This document shows, piece after piece, positions 1 to 6,054 of a stretch of 6,054 bases of DNA (within the stretch, counting starts at the first letter, position 1; each line of letters starts with the position of its first letter). A model generated the notes under the pieces. It saw nothing but the letters and a program-made list of their open reading frames with translations. It ran no database searches and was not told the origin of the DNA. The position numbers and the translations under genes are program-made. This DNA is from an uncultured Anaerobutyricum sp. (GTDB lineage Bacteria > Bacillota > Clostridia > Lachnospirales > Lachnospiraceae): contig CAKREJ010000094.1 of the NCBI GenBank assembly GCA_934317185.1, positions 1 to 6,054 on the forward strand. The letters are read 5' to 3'.

Positions 1-199
1 CTGTTTCGATATAGAAAAACCACTGTTTAATGCGTCGAAATCAAAAGAAAACAGTGGAAATTGTTATTTGAACATGGAAAACCCACTGTTTAATGCACCA
101 AATTCAGAAGAAAATGAAAAAAACCACTGTTTTAACGATGGTAAAGCACTGTTTAAAACAACAAGTCAGCATGAACCCCACTGTTTTGAAATTCCTGTG
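1..199 (+). repeat. Imperfect 63-bp (21-codon) tandem repeat with CCACTGTTT core
   Basis: The core CCACTGTTT(T/A) occurs at 20-29, 83-92, 124-133 and 178-187, with a one-base variant (GCACTGTTTA) at 146-155 and a cut-off copy at the left edge (CTGTTT, 1-6). Units 20-82 and 83-145 are both exactly 63 bp and align as protein (PLFNA...ENxxN...). A partial unit precedes them, and a shorter, more diverged one follows from 146. Within a unit the second core lies 41 bp after the first and 22 bp before the next. In unit 20-82 the second core has decayed. All copies lie inside the coding frame. Confidence 0.75.
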
Positions 200-463
200 T
201 CAACTACAGAGAATAAATATATGTTATATAAAAAGCTGGAAGAATTACAAGCTAATAAAAGTATAGGGAATGTCACAGCGTTAAATATAAAGGCAATTAT
301 TGAAATCTTTTCAGAACAGGAAGTCTTCGGGCGAAAAGAAATAAAACAAAAGCTGGGATATAAAGACAGCAAGGCGGGATTTTTAATTCAGATAATGCAG
401 GAGCTTGAGTTGATTAAATCTGTGAAAGGAAAGGGGAAAGGAAAGTATAGATTTCTTATATAA
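1..463 (+). CDS. C-terminal part of a repeat-linker protein with a winged-helix-like domain (5' end outside window)
   Basis: The reading frame is open from the left edge (first full codon at 2) to TAA at 461-463, so 153 residues are visible and the true start is upstream. Visible residues 1 to about 65 form an Asn/Glu/Lys-rich linker with recurring PLFN and HCF motifs from a 63-bp DNA repeat. Residues about 92-153 look like a small winged helix: a helix around TALNIKAIIEIF, then FGRKEIKQKLGYKDSKAGFLI as helix-turn-helix, then a second helix and a GKGKGKYRF wing at the C terminus. Tails of this type occur at the end of Fic-family and AlbA/ATP-binding regulatory proteins in Firmicutes, but the catalytic part that would decide between them is missing. 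No terminator follows; the promoter of the next gene begins five bases after the stop. The family assignment is inference; the partial CDS itself is well supported by codon structure and the domain-like C terminus. Confidence 0.75.
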   Translation, partial: CFDIEKPLFNASKSKENSGNCYLNMENPLFNAPNSEENEKNHCFNDGKALFKTTSQHEPHCFEIPVSTTENKYMLYKKLEELQANKSIGNVTALNIKAIIEIFSEQEVFGRKEIKQKLGYKDSKAGFLIQIMQELELIKSVKGKGKGKYRFLI

Positions 464-467
464 AAGT

Positions 468-496
468 TTGTTGTGTCAATATCTCCATGGTATAAT
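468..496 (+). promoter_or_regulatory. Sigma-A-type promoter of the LRR protein gene
   Basis: TTGTTG at 468-473 (-35) and a perfect TATAAT at 491-496 (-10) are separated by 17 bp. This predicts a start near 503 and a leader of about 40 nt before the ATG at 542. The promoter starts immediately after the stop codon of the preceding gene, so the LRR gene can be expressed on its own. Confidence 0.65.
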
Positions 497-527
497 TTAA
501 AATATATAACTATTTTACTTGCTACAC

Positions 528-537
528 AGGAGGAGGG
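528..537 (+). promoter_or_regulatory. Strong ribosome binding site fixing the LRR gene start
   Basis: AGGAGGAGGG lies a few bases before ATG 542, with AGGAGG ending 8 nt before it. It is the only Shine-Dalgarno match near the 5' end of this frame. It rules out the in-frame GTG at 473, which lies inside the promoter and has no such site. Confidence 0.85.
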
Positions 538-541
538 TATT

Positions 542-2200
542 ATGAAGAAAATCTATAAAAATGCAATTACAATAGCAATGATTATGGTGTTATGTTTGAT
601 TTGGGGAGGTCATAGTTACGCACGGGAGATGGATGATGGATACAGGATGCCAGGCTGGGAGCTGAAAGGGAACACCGTAATAATTAGTGGGACAGGAGCG
701 TTTGAACAACAGTTGGGAGGTATCTTTGGCAATGTTAAAGATGTAAAAGTAATTGTGGAGGAAGGGATTACCAGTCTGCCACATGGTTTTTTGTCGGAAA
801 ATAAGAGTGTAACAAGTGTAGAAATTTCTGAAAGTGTTAAAGAGATAGGTAGTTATGCTTTTAATGAATGTAGTAATTTAAAGAGTGTAATAATTAAGGC
901 AAATATAGAAGAGATTAAAGAAAGGACTTTTGAAAGATGCAGAAAACTGGAAAAGGTTGAACTTCCGGATAGTGTAAAAAGTATTGGTGAGTATGCATTT
1001 GATGAGTGTGATAAATTGGATTCGATAAAAATACCTGAGAATGTAACGCATATGGGGAATGGAATTTTTGAGAGGTGTTTCAATTTGAAAAATGTTGTTA
1101 TGCCAAAGAAAATGACGGTTATTCCAGATTATACATTCACACTATGTAAAAGCTTGAAAACTATGATTATTCCTAATAATGTCGAGACTATAGGTGAGCA
1201 TGCTTTTGATAGCTGCAAATCTTTGGAAAAAATAATGATACCGAGTGGAACAAAGAGAATTAAAGATTGTGCATTTGGTGAATGTTTAAATTTGGAAAAA
1301 ATAGATATTCCTGATACGGTAGAAAGTGTAGGAATACAAGCATTTGTTGATTGCAGAAAGTTAAAAGAAATTAATCTTTCTAAAAAACTTTCCGTAATTG
1401 AGATTGGTACTTTTATGGGGTGTGACAGTCTAAAGTCAATTGACATTCCGGCAGGTGTAAAAACTATTAAATGGTATGCTTTTTCAGAATGTTTTGCTTT
1501 GAAACAGGTAAATATTCCTAATACGGTTACATATATAGGAAGCTGTGCTTTTGAAGATAGTCATAAGTTGAAGAATGTGTCTATACCATCGAGCGTTACA
1601 AAGATTGGAGACTATGCATTTGGATATTGTACAAGCTTAGCTTATGTGCAATCTGTGACAGATCATAAGATGAGAACGATGGCGAGTGATAAGTATAAGG
1701 TGCGAGGCTTTACTATCATAGGAAAGAAAAATTCTGCAGCCTATAGATATGCAAAAAAGCATAAGTTTGAATTTTATACATCTTTAAAATATATGAAAGT
1801 TCATACTGTTAAGTCCTGTCGATATAGAATAAAGAACAATTCAGAAGTAACATTTTTAGGGATTGCAAATAAGAAAATAAAAAATGTGACAATTCCCAGC
1901 ACTGTAAAAATTGATAAAAAGACTTATAAAGTCACATCAATCTCACCAAATGCATTGAGAAACAAAGGAATAACAAAATTAACGCTAGGAAAGAATGTTG
2001 TAACTATTGGAGCAGGGGCATTTAATAATTGCAGGAAGCTTAAAAAAATAATTATAAAATCGTCCAAGCTTAAAACGATTGGAAAAGATGCATTTAAAAA
2101 GCTGCCAAAGAAATTGGTTGTGAAAGTTCCGTCGAAAAAGATAAAATTATATAAGAAGTTATTAAAGAAGCAAAAAATAAAATTTAACATAACGAAGTGA
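542..2200 (+). CDS. Secreted BspA-like leucine-rich-repeat (LRR_5) protein
   Basis: A 552-residue protein, probably exported and acting at or outside the cell surface; BspA-family LRR proteins are linked to adhesion and host or matrix binding, but the ligand here is unknown. The N terminus is a signal peptide: MKK, a hydrophobic core to about residue 21, and a likely cut after HSYA at residue 27. There is no lipobox. Residues 39-54 (WELKGNTVIISGTGAF) match the usual N-terminal cap of this family. A degenerate repeat at 67-89 is followed by twelve repeats of exactly 23 residues (90-365) on the pattern LxxIxIPxxVxxIGxxAFxxCxx. Residues 366-414 are a spacer containing IIGKKNSAAYRYAKKHKFEF, a common BspA-family element. 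Residues 415-499 carry another cap-like stretch and repeat, and the C terminus is very lysine-rich. I see no LPxTG motif, transmembrane anchor or cell-wall-binding repeat. Start chosen from the ribosome binding site at 528-537. The gene has its own promoter and a likely terminator downstream. Confidence 0.93.
   Translation: MKKIYKNAITIAMIMVLCLIWGGHSYAREMDDGYRMPGWELKGNTVIISGTGAFEQQLGGIFGNVKDVKVIVEEGITSLPHGFLSENKSVTSVEISESVKEIGSYAFNECSNLKSVIIKANIEEIKERTFERCRKLEKVELPDSVKSIGEYAFDECDKLDSIKIPENVTHMGNGIFERCFNLKNVVMPKKMTVIPDYTFTLCKSLKTMIIPNNVETIGEHAFDSCKSLEKIMIPSGTKRIKDCAFGECLNLEKIDIPDTVESVGIQAFVDCRKLKEINLSKKLSVIEIGTFMGCDSLKSIDIPAGVKTIKWYAFSECFALKQVNIPNTVTYIGSCAFEDSHKLKNVSIPSSVTKIGDYAFGYCTSLAYVQSVTDHKMRTMASDKYKVRGFTIIGKKNSAAYRYAKKHKFEFYTSLKYMKVHTVKSCRYRIKNNSEVTFLGIANKKIKNVTIPSTVKIDKKTYKVTSISPNALRNKGITKLTLGKNVVTIGAGAFNNCRKLKKIIIKSSKLKTIGKDAFKKLPKKLVVKVPSKKIKLYKKLLKKQKIKFNITK
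809..1636 (+). repeat. Twelve in-register 23-residue LRR_5 repeats (69-nt protein-level period)
   Basis: Residues 90-365 divide into twelve blocks of exactly 23 residues with no insertion or deletion. Position 1 is usually Leu, 6 Ile/Leu, 7 Pro, 13 Ile, 18 Phe and 21 Cys. The DNA copies are well diverged, so the repetition is visible mainly in the protein and does not indicate a recent duplication. Confidence 0.85.
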
Positions 2201-2293
2201 ATGCACGGTTATGAAATAAAGACCTAAAAGGTTTTAGTAAAAAATGAGGGGTTTGATTTAGTTAGTTAATTGTGCATCTTTGCAAGTCTACAC

Positions 2294-2340
2294 TCCGCTT
2301 TCTACGGAATACTTTTGTGTGGAAAGCGGATATATTCTTT
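2294..2340 (+). terminator. Probable terminator hairpin downstream of the LRR gene
   Basis: TCCGCTTTC (2294-2302) pairs perfectly with GAAAGCGGA (2322-2330). The stem extends inward by four more pairs, two of them G-U, to a loop at 2307-2317. It is followed by TATATTCTTT, which is U-rich but not a clean U-run. It lies about 94 bp after the stop codon, within a GC-rich patch in otherwise AT-rich DNA. It is the only strong stem between the LRR gene and gltB, so it is the best terminator candidate; the weak U-tract keeps this moderate. Confidence 0.5.
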
Positions 2341-2617
2341 CAGATTTCTCAAAATCATTATCTTACCTTTCGTTTTTTTGATATCTGTTAATTAGTATGC
2401 CAGATTGAATAAGTACTTAATTTTCTTAAGTCATCCTGTATACAATACTGATAAAATGCAGGATTCGATTTAGAAAACTACATTTATAATTGTGCGAATT
2501 TTCTACAAATCTAAAAGTAACGATACAAAATCACCTAAAATCACAAATGAAATTGTATTTTTATAAGAACAATCCCTTTCCGAAACAATAAAAAGTAAAT
2601 AAATAGGCTATGATAAC

Positions 2618-2648
2618 TCAGAAAATAAGAATAATAATCAGAAAATAA
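2618..2648. repeat. 11-bp direct repeat at 20-bp spacing
   Basis: TCAGAAAATAA occurs identically at 2618-2628 and 2638-2648. The spacing is close to two helical turns, as for paired protein sites, but the sequence is A-rich and chance is possible in this AT-rich stretch. Confidence 0.35.
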
Positions 2649-2667
2649 TGTATATAAATATAAATAA

Positions 2668-2680
2668 TCTAATTATTAGA
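2668..2680. repeat. 13-bp perfect palindrome
   Basis: TCTAAT-T-ATTAGA is a perfect inverted repeat around the central T at 2674. It is short and AT-only except at the ends; an operator or chance are both possible. Confidence 0.3.
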
Positions 2681-2701
2681 CAGCTTGCCTTAATGTTTAT
2701 G

Positions 2702-2730
2702 TTTACAACCTATTTAAAATGTTGTAATAT
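2702..2730 (+). promoter_or_regulatory. Candidate distal promoter with overlapping inverted repeat
   Basis: TTTACA (2702-2707, five of six to the -35 consensus) and TAATAT (2725-2730, four of six to the -10) are 17 bp apart. The perfect inverted repeat TTACAAC (2703-2709) / GTTGTAA (2721-2727) overlaps both boxes, which is where a repressor site would be expected. If used, transcription would start near 2737 and give gltB a leader of about 230 nt. Confidence 0.3.
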
Positions 2731-2747
2731 GATAACAACAAAAAGAA

Positions 2748-2849
2748 ATGCAGGAAGTTATTATAACTGCTTCTGAAAATGAATTTGTTACTTTTGAAAT
2801 ATGTAATTATCCAGATACTTATTTAGGAATCATGTATTCAGAATCATGA
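2748..2849 (+). CDS. Doubtful 33-residue ORF or gene remnant upstream of gltB
   Basis: ATG 2748 to TGA 2847-2849 encodes 33 residues, starting MQEVIITASENEF and ending YLGIMYSES. The residue mix looks protein-like (acidic, with aromatic residues), but the bases before the ATG are A-rich with no Shine-Dalgarno match, and an in-frame stop (TAA 2733-2735) lies just upstream. It could be a fragment of a decayed gene, a leader peptide in a long gltB leader, or chance. I do not recognise a family, and nothing after the stop continues it in any obvious way. Confidence 0.15.
   Translation: MQEVIITASENEFVTFEICNYPDTYLGIMYSES
2751..2775 (+). promoter_or_regulatory. Small hairpin in the possible gltB leader
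   Basis: CAGGA (2751-2755) pairs with TTCTG (2771-2775, one G-U pair), and AGTTA pairs with TAACT around a TTA loop, leaving a two-base bulge (GC, 2769-2770). The stem would lie about 14 nt after the transcription start predicted for the distal promoter. No terminator U-run follows it, so it is not a simple attenuator. Confidence 0.25.
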
Positions 2850-2888
2850 AATCAAAAAGGTTGATGTGATGATGTTGATTGAGAGCTT

Positions 2889-2917
2889 CTGATAATTACT
2901 AATTACAAAAATATAAT
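2889..2917 (+). promoter_or_regulatory. Candidate proximal promoter of gltB
   Basis: TATAAT at 2912-2917 is a perfect -10 box. CTGATA at 2889-2894, 17 bp upstream, matches four of six -35 positions. It predicts a start near 2924 and a leader of about 47 nt. It is the closest good -10 to gltB and therefore the more likely of the two candidates, but such boxes are common by chance in AT-rich DNA. Confidence 0.42.
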
Positions 2918-2957
2918 TTACAACTGATGAATATTTACTATTTTATAGTGATGCAAG

Positions 2958-2966
2958 AAAGGGTGA
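2958..2966 (+). promoter_or_regulatory. Ribosome binding site of gltB
   Basis: AAAGGGTGA precedes the ATG at 2971. Its GGTGA part matches the 3' half of the AGGAGGTGA consensus and ends four bases before the start, a normal distance in that register. It is weaker than the site of the LRR gene. No other in-frame start exists between the in-frame stop at 2914-2916 and 2971. Confidence 0.65.
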
Positions 2967-2970
2967 GACC

Positions 2971-5900
2971 ATGTATCAGGACAATATGCGACAGGGTCTA
3001 TATGATCCAAGTCTGGAGCATGATAACTGTGGTATTGGTGCTGTAGTAAACATCAAGGGTCTTAAGAGCCATGAGACAGTATCGAATGCCTTGAAAATTG
3101 TTGAAAATCTTGAACATAGAGCCGGCAAGGACGCCGAGGGTAAAACAGGGGACGGAGTAGGTATCTTAGTGCAGATATCCCATAAATTCTTCGAGAAGAC
3201 CTGTAGTACTCTCGGTTTTTCTATTGGTAAGGAACGTGACTACGGTATTGGTATGTTCTTTATGCCACAGGATGAGTTACAGAGAAACCGTGCAAAGAAG
3301 ATGTTTGAGATTATCGTTGAAAAAGAGGGATTAAACTTCTTAGGATGGAGGGAGGTTCCGGTTCAGCCGGGAATTCTCGGAAAGAAAGCAGCAGATTGTA
3401 TGCCATGCATTATGCAGGGTTTTGTAAAGAGACCATTTGATGTTCCGAGGGGACTTGATTTTGACCGCCGTCTTTATATTGTAAGACGAGTGTTTGAACA
3501 GTCCAGTGATTCTACTTATGTTGTTTCTTTGAGCAGCAGAACGATTGTATATAAAGGTATGTTCTTAGTAGGACAGTTAAGAATGTTTTACAATGACCTT
3601 CAGGATAAAGATTATGAATCTGCTATTGCATTAGTTCATTCTCGTTTCTCCACCAACACTGTACCAAGCTGGGAGAAAGCACATCCTTATCGTTATATCG
3701 TTCATAATGGTGAGATTAATACAATCCGTGGTAATGCCGATAAGATGTTAGCTCGTGAGGAGAACATGGAGTCTGATTATCTGAAAGATGAAATGATCAA
3801 GCTGACACCAGTTGTTGATCCAAATGGTTCGGATTCTGCAAGATTAGATAATACATTAGAGTTCCTTCTTATGAGTGGAATGCCACTTCCTCTGGCAATG
3901 ATGATCACAATTCCGGAGCCGTGGGAGAATAACGAAGGAATGAGCAGAGAAAAGAGAGACTTCTATCAGTACTATGCGACAATGATGGAGCCATGGGATG
4001 GTCCTGCCTCTATTCTTTTCACAGATGGAGATATTATGGGAGCTGTACTTGACCGTAATGGTCTTAGACCTTCCCGTTACTATATTACAGATGATGACCA
4101 GTTAATTCTTTCATCTGAAGTAGGTGTATTAGATTTTGATACAACACATATCGTAAAGAAAGAGAGACTTCATCCGGGCAAGATGCTTCTCGTAGATACG
4201 GTAAAAGGTGAACTGATCGATGATGATATTCTTAAAGACTCTTATGTAAAGAAACAGCCTTACGGTGAATGGTTATCCGATAACCTTGTATTCTTAAAGG
4301 ACTTAAAGATTCCGAATGTTGCAGTAGAAGAATACAGCTATGAAGAAAGCAATCGTCTGATGAAGGCCTTCGGTTACTCTTATGAAGAAGTAAAGGATTC
4401 TGTTTTGCCGATGGCATTAAACGGAGGTGAAGCAATCGGAGCGATGGGTGTTGATACACCATTAGCAGTGCTTTCTAAAAAGCATCATCCGTTATTTAAT
4501 TACTTTAAACAGCTTTTTGCACAGGTAACAAATCCTCCTATCGATGCGATTCGTGAAGAAATCGTTACATCTACATCAATCTATGTTGGTGGAGAGGGTA
4601 ATGTTTTAGAAGAAAAAGCAGAAAACTGTCATGTACTTAAGATACATAATCCTATTTTAACAAATACAGATTTATTAAAGATCCGTCATGCGAAGGTAAA
4701 GAATATTAATGTAAAAGATGTGCCGATTACTTACTACAAAGGAACACCGCTTGATAAGGCAATCAATCATTTGTATATTGCAGTAGACCAGGCACATAAA
4801 AATGGTGCAAATGTTGTTATTCTTACAGACAGAGGAGTGGATGAGAATCATGTAGCAATTCCATCTCTGCTGGCAGTATCTGCTGTACATCATCATCTTA
4901 TTGAAACAAAGAAAAGTACATCTGTAAGTATTATCTTAGAGAGTGGTGAACCAAGAGAAGTACATCATTTTGCAACATTGTTAGGCTACGGTGCATGTGC
5001 GATCAACCCATATCTGGCACAGTTTAGTATTAAGAAACTGATTCAGGATGGTTTATTAAAGAAAGATTACTATGCGGCAGTAAATGATTATAATAATGCA
5101 GTTCTCCACGGTATTGTAAAGATTGCATCTAAGATGGGTATTTCTACTCTGCAGTCTTATCAGGGTTCTCAGATTTTTGAGGCAGTTGGTATCAGTAAGA
5201 AAGTGATTGATGAATATTTTACAAATACAGTAAGTCGTGTAGAAGGAATTACATTAGAAGATATTGCGGAAGATGTAGATTTCCATCATTCAAAAGCATT
5301 TGATATGTTAGGACTTAAGAATGATCTGAGTCTTGACAGTGAAGGAGATCATAAATACAGAAGTGGAAAAGAAGAACATCTTTATAATCCACTTACGATC
5401 CATACATTACAGACAGCAACGTGGACAAATAATTATGACCTGTTCAAACAGTATACTTCCATGATTAATAAAGAAACTGCTCCTGTAAGTCTTCGTGGGT
5501 TAATGGATTTCAATTATCCTTCAAAGGGAATTCCTATTGATGAAGTTGAATCTGTAGATTCTATCGTAAAACGATTTAAGACCGGTGCTATGAGTTACGG
5601 TTCTATTTCCAAAGAAGCACATGAAACTCTGGCAATTGCAATGAACATGATTCATGGTAAATCAAACACCGGTGAAGGTGGAGAAGATTTAGAGCGTCTG
5701 ACTGTTGGACCAGATGGACTGAATAAATGCTCCGCAATTAAGCAGGTAGCTTCCGGACGTTTCGGTGTAACAAGCCGTTATCTCGTAAGCGCACAGGAAA
5801 TTCAGATTAAGATGGCACAGGGAGCAAAACCTGGTGAAGGTGGACATTTGCCGGCAGGAAAGGTATATCCGTGGATTGCAAAGACAAGACATTCAACACC

Positions 5901-6054
5901 TGGTGTAGGACTTATTTCCCCGCCACCTCATCACGATATTTACAGTATCGAGGATTTGGCACAGTTAATTTATGACCTGAAAAATGCGAACAGGGATGCT
6001 CGTATTTCTGTAAAACTGGTATCCGAAGCAGGTGTCGGAACAGTCGCAGCCGGT
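2971..6054 (+). CDS. gltB: Glutamate synthase large (alpha) subunit, N-terminal two thirds (3' end outside window)
   Basis: GltB makes two glutamates from glutamine and 2-oxoglutarate using reducing power normally supplied through GltD; it is a cytoplasmic enzyme of ammonia assimilation. The frame is open for 1028 codons to the right edge, against about 1500 in full-length family members. A 19-residue propeptide precedes the catalytic Cys20 (EHDNCGIG), the N-terminal nucleophile of class II glutamine amidotransferases. Further amidotransferase motifs are [14 protein letters not shown] (49-62), [12 protein letters not shown] (223-234), [11 protein letters not shown] (245-255) and SDSARLDN (287-294). 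The central domain shows DTPLAVLS (495-502) and [13 protein letters not shown] (518-530). The FMN/synthase barrel begins before [18 protein letters not shown] (871-888), continues through [14 protein letters not shown] and reaches [10 protein letters not shown] near the edge. The 3Fe-4S cysteines and the C-terminal GXGXG domain would lie beyond the window, as probably would gltD. No frameshift or missing active-site residue is seen. Codon use is more GC-rich than in the two upstream genes. Confidence 0.97.
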   Translation, partial: MYQDNMRQGLYDPSLEHDNCGIGAVVNIKGLKSHETVSNALKIVENLEHRAGKDAEGKTGDGVGILVQISHKFFEKTCSTLGFSIGKERDYGIGMFFMPQDELQRNRAKKMFEIIVEKEGLNFLGWREVPVQPGILGKKAADCMPCIMQGFVKRPFDVPRGLDFDRRLYIVRRVFEQSSDSTYVVSLSSRTIVYKGMFLVGQLRMFYNDLQDKDYESAIALVHSRFSTNTVPSWEKAHPYRYIVHNGEINTIRGNADKMLAREENMESDYLKDEMIKLTPVVDPNGSDSARLDNTLEFLLMSGMPLPLAMMITIPEPWENNEGMSREKRDFYQYYATMMEPWDGPASILFTDGDIMGAVLDRNGLRPSRYYITDDDQLILSSEVGVLDFDTTHIVKKERLHPGKMLLVDTVKGELIDDDILKDSYVKKQPYGEWLSDNLVFLKDLKIPNVAVEEYSYEESNRLMKAFGYSYEEVKDSVLPMALNGGEAIGAMGVDTPLAVLSKKHHPLFNYFKQLFAQVTNPPIDAIREEIVTSTSIYVGGEGNVLEEKAENCHVLKIHNPILTNTDLLKIRHAKVKNINVKDVPITYYKGTPLDKAINHLYIAVDQAHKNGANVVILTDRGVDENHVAIPSLLAVSAVHHHLIETKKSTSVSIILESGEPREVHHFATLLGYGACAINPYLAQFSIKKLIQDGLLKKDYYAAVNDYNNAVLHGIVKIASKMGISTLQSYQGSQIFEAVGISKKVIDEYFTNTVSRVEGITLEDIAEDVDFHHSKAFDMLGLKNDLSLDSEGDHKYRSGKEEHLYNPLTIHTLQTATWTNNYDLFKQYTSMINKETAPVSLRGLMDFNYPSKGIPIDEVESVDSIVKRFKTGAMSYGSISKEAHETLAIAMNMIHGKSNTGEGGEDLERLTVGPDGLNKCSAIKQVASGRFGVTSRYLVSAQEIQIKMAQGAKPGEGGHLPAGKVYPWIAKTRHSTPGVGLISPPPHHDIYSIEDLAQLIYDLKNANRDARISVKLVSEAGVGTVAAG

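Larger units (their letters stand above)
2201..2970. other. 770-bp AT-rich intergenic region between the LRR gene and gltB
   Basis: No reading frame on either strand has convincing length together with a ribosome binding site and a recognisable product. The region holds the hairpin at 2294-2330, a TGTATACA palindrome at 2437-2444 between short inverted arms (ATCCTG 2433-2438, CAGGAT 2459-2464), an 11-bp direct repeat at 2618-2648, a palindrome at 2668-2680, inverted repeats at 2703-2727 and 2751-2775, and two candidate promoters. No tRNA, rRNA or known riboswitch was recognised. It may contain decayed gene remnants, or a long regulatory region for gltB. Confidence 0.6.

Noticed and set aside
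68..73. TTG at 68 or ATG at 74 as the start of the first gene
   Set aside because: The frame is open to the left edge and the same repeat continues upstream of both codons. No Shine-Dalgarno match precedes them.
1..199. CRISPR-like array from the repeated CCACTGTTT word
   Set aside because: The repeats are about 10 bp, unevenly spaced and lie inside a coding frame that they help encode. Spacers are not unique sequence of constant length.
473..541. In-frame GTG start at 473, giving 23 extra residues on the LRR protein
   Set aside because: The extension spans the promoter, including the -10 box, has no ribosome binding site and would bury the signal peptide. ATG 542 follows AGGAGGAGGG and begins a normal signal sequence.
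853..2190. Several minus-strand frames of 76-105 codons opposite the LRR gene
   Set aside because: They are shadows of the 69-nt periodic repeats, with low-complexity Ser/Leu/Phe content and no ribosome binding sites.
2302..2358. Minus-strand 18-codon ORF preceded by GAAAGG
   Set aside because: Despite a fair ribosome-site-like stretch, it is very short and most of it is the stem-loop of the terminator candidate.
2869..2892. Seven-codon ORF (MMLIESF) just upstream of gltB, considered as a leader peptide
   Set aside because: It is too short, has only a weak AAAAAGG upstream, no run of a regulatory amino acid, and no terminator/antiterminator pair after it.
2951..3050. ATG at 2951 as an upstream start for gltB
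   Set aside because: It is in a different frame from GltB and reads a short unrelated peptide. ATG 2971 gives the expected 19-residue propeptide before Cys20.
4232..5892. Minus-strand frames opposite gltB
   Set aside because: They lie wholly within a well-conserved enzyme gene, and the products are Cys/His/Ser-rich shadow sequences without recognisable features.

Overview
The window looks like chromosomal DNA of a low-GC Gram-positive anaerobe, most likely a gut Clostridia/Lachnospiraceae-type Firmicute. The grounds are AT-rich intergenic DNA, strong AGGAGG-type ribosome binding, a BspA-like leucine-rich-repeat surface protein with a lysine-rich tail, and a clostridial-looking GltB. The taxonomic call is inference from style, not from a marker gene.

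Layout, all on the + strand. (1) 1-463 is the 3' end of a gene that starts before the window. It encodes an Asn/Glu/Lys-rich linker built of imperfect 63-bp repeats, followed by a C-terminal winged-helix-like domain. (2) A promoter (468-496) and a strong ribosome binding site (528-537) lead into a complete 552-residue secreted BspA-like LRR protein (542-2200), with a likely terminator hairpin at 2294-2340. (3) 2201-2970 is a 770-bp AT-rich gap without a convincing gene. It holds several small inverted and direct repeats, two candidate promoters and one doubtful 33-codon ORF. (4) 2971-6054 is the first 1028 codons of gltB, the large subunit of glutamate synthase, running off the right edge.

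The genes do not look like one pathway. gltB is core nitrogen assimilation: it transfers glutamine amide nitrogen to 2-oxoglutarate. The LRR protein is probably a surface or secreted adhesion/interaction protein with its own promoter. The first gene resembles the tail of a Fic- or AlbA-type regulatory/effector protein, whose diagnostic catalytic part lies outside the window. The left 2.3 kb reads as an accessory block placed upstream of a housekeeping gene. I found no RNA gene, CRISPR array, insertion sequence or clearly new system. The most unusual signal is the 63-bp repeat tract at the left edge, where one DNA core is read in two different codon phases.
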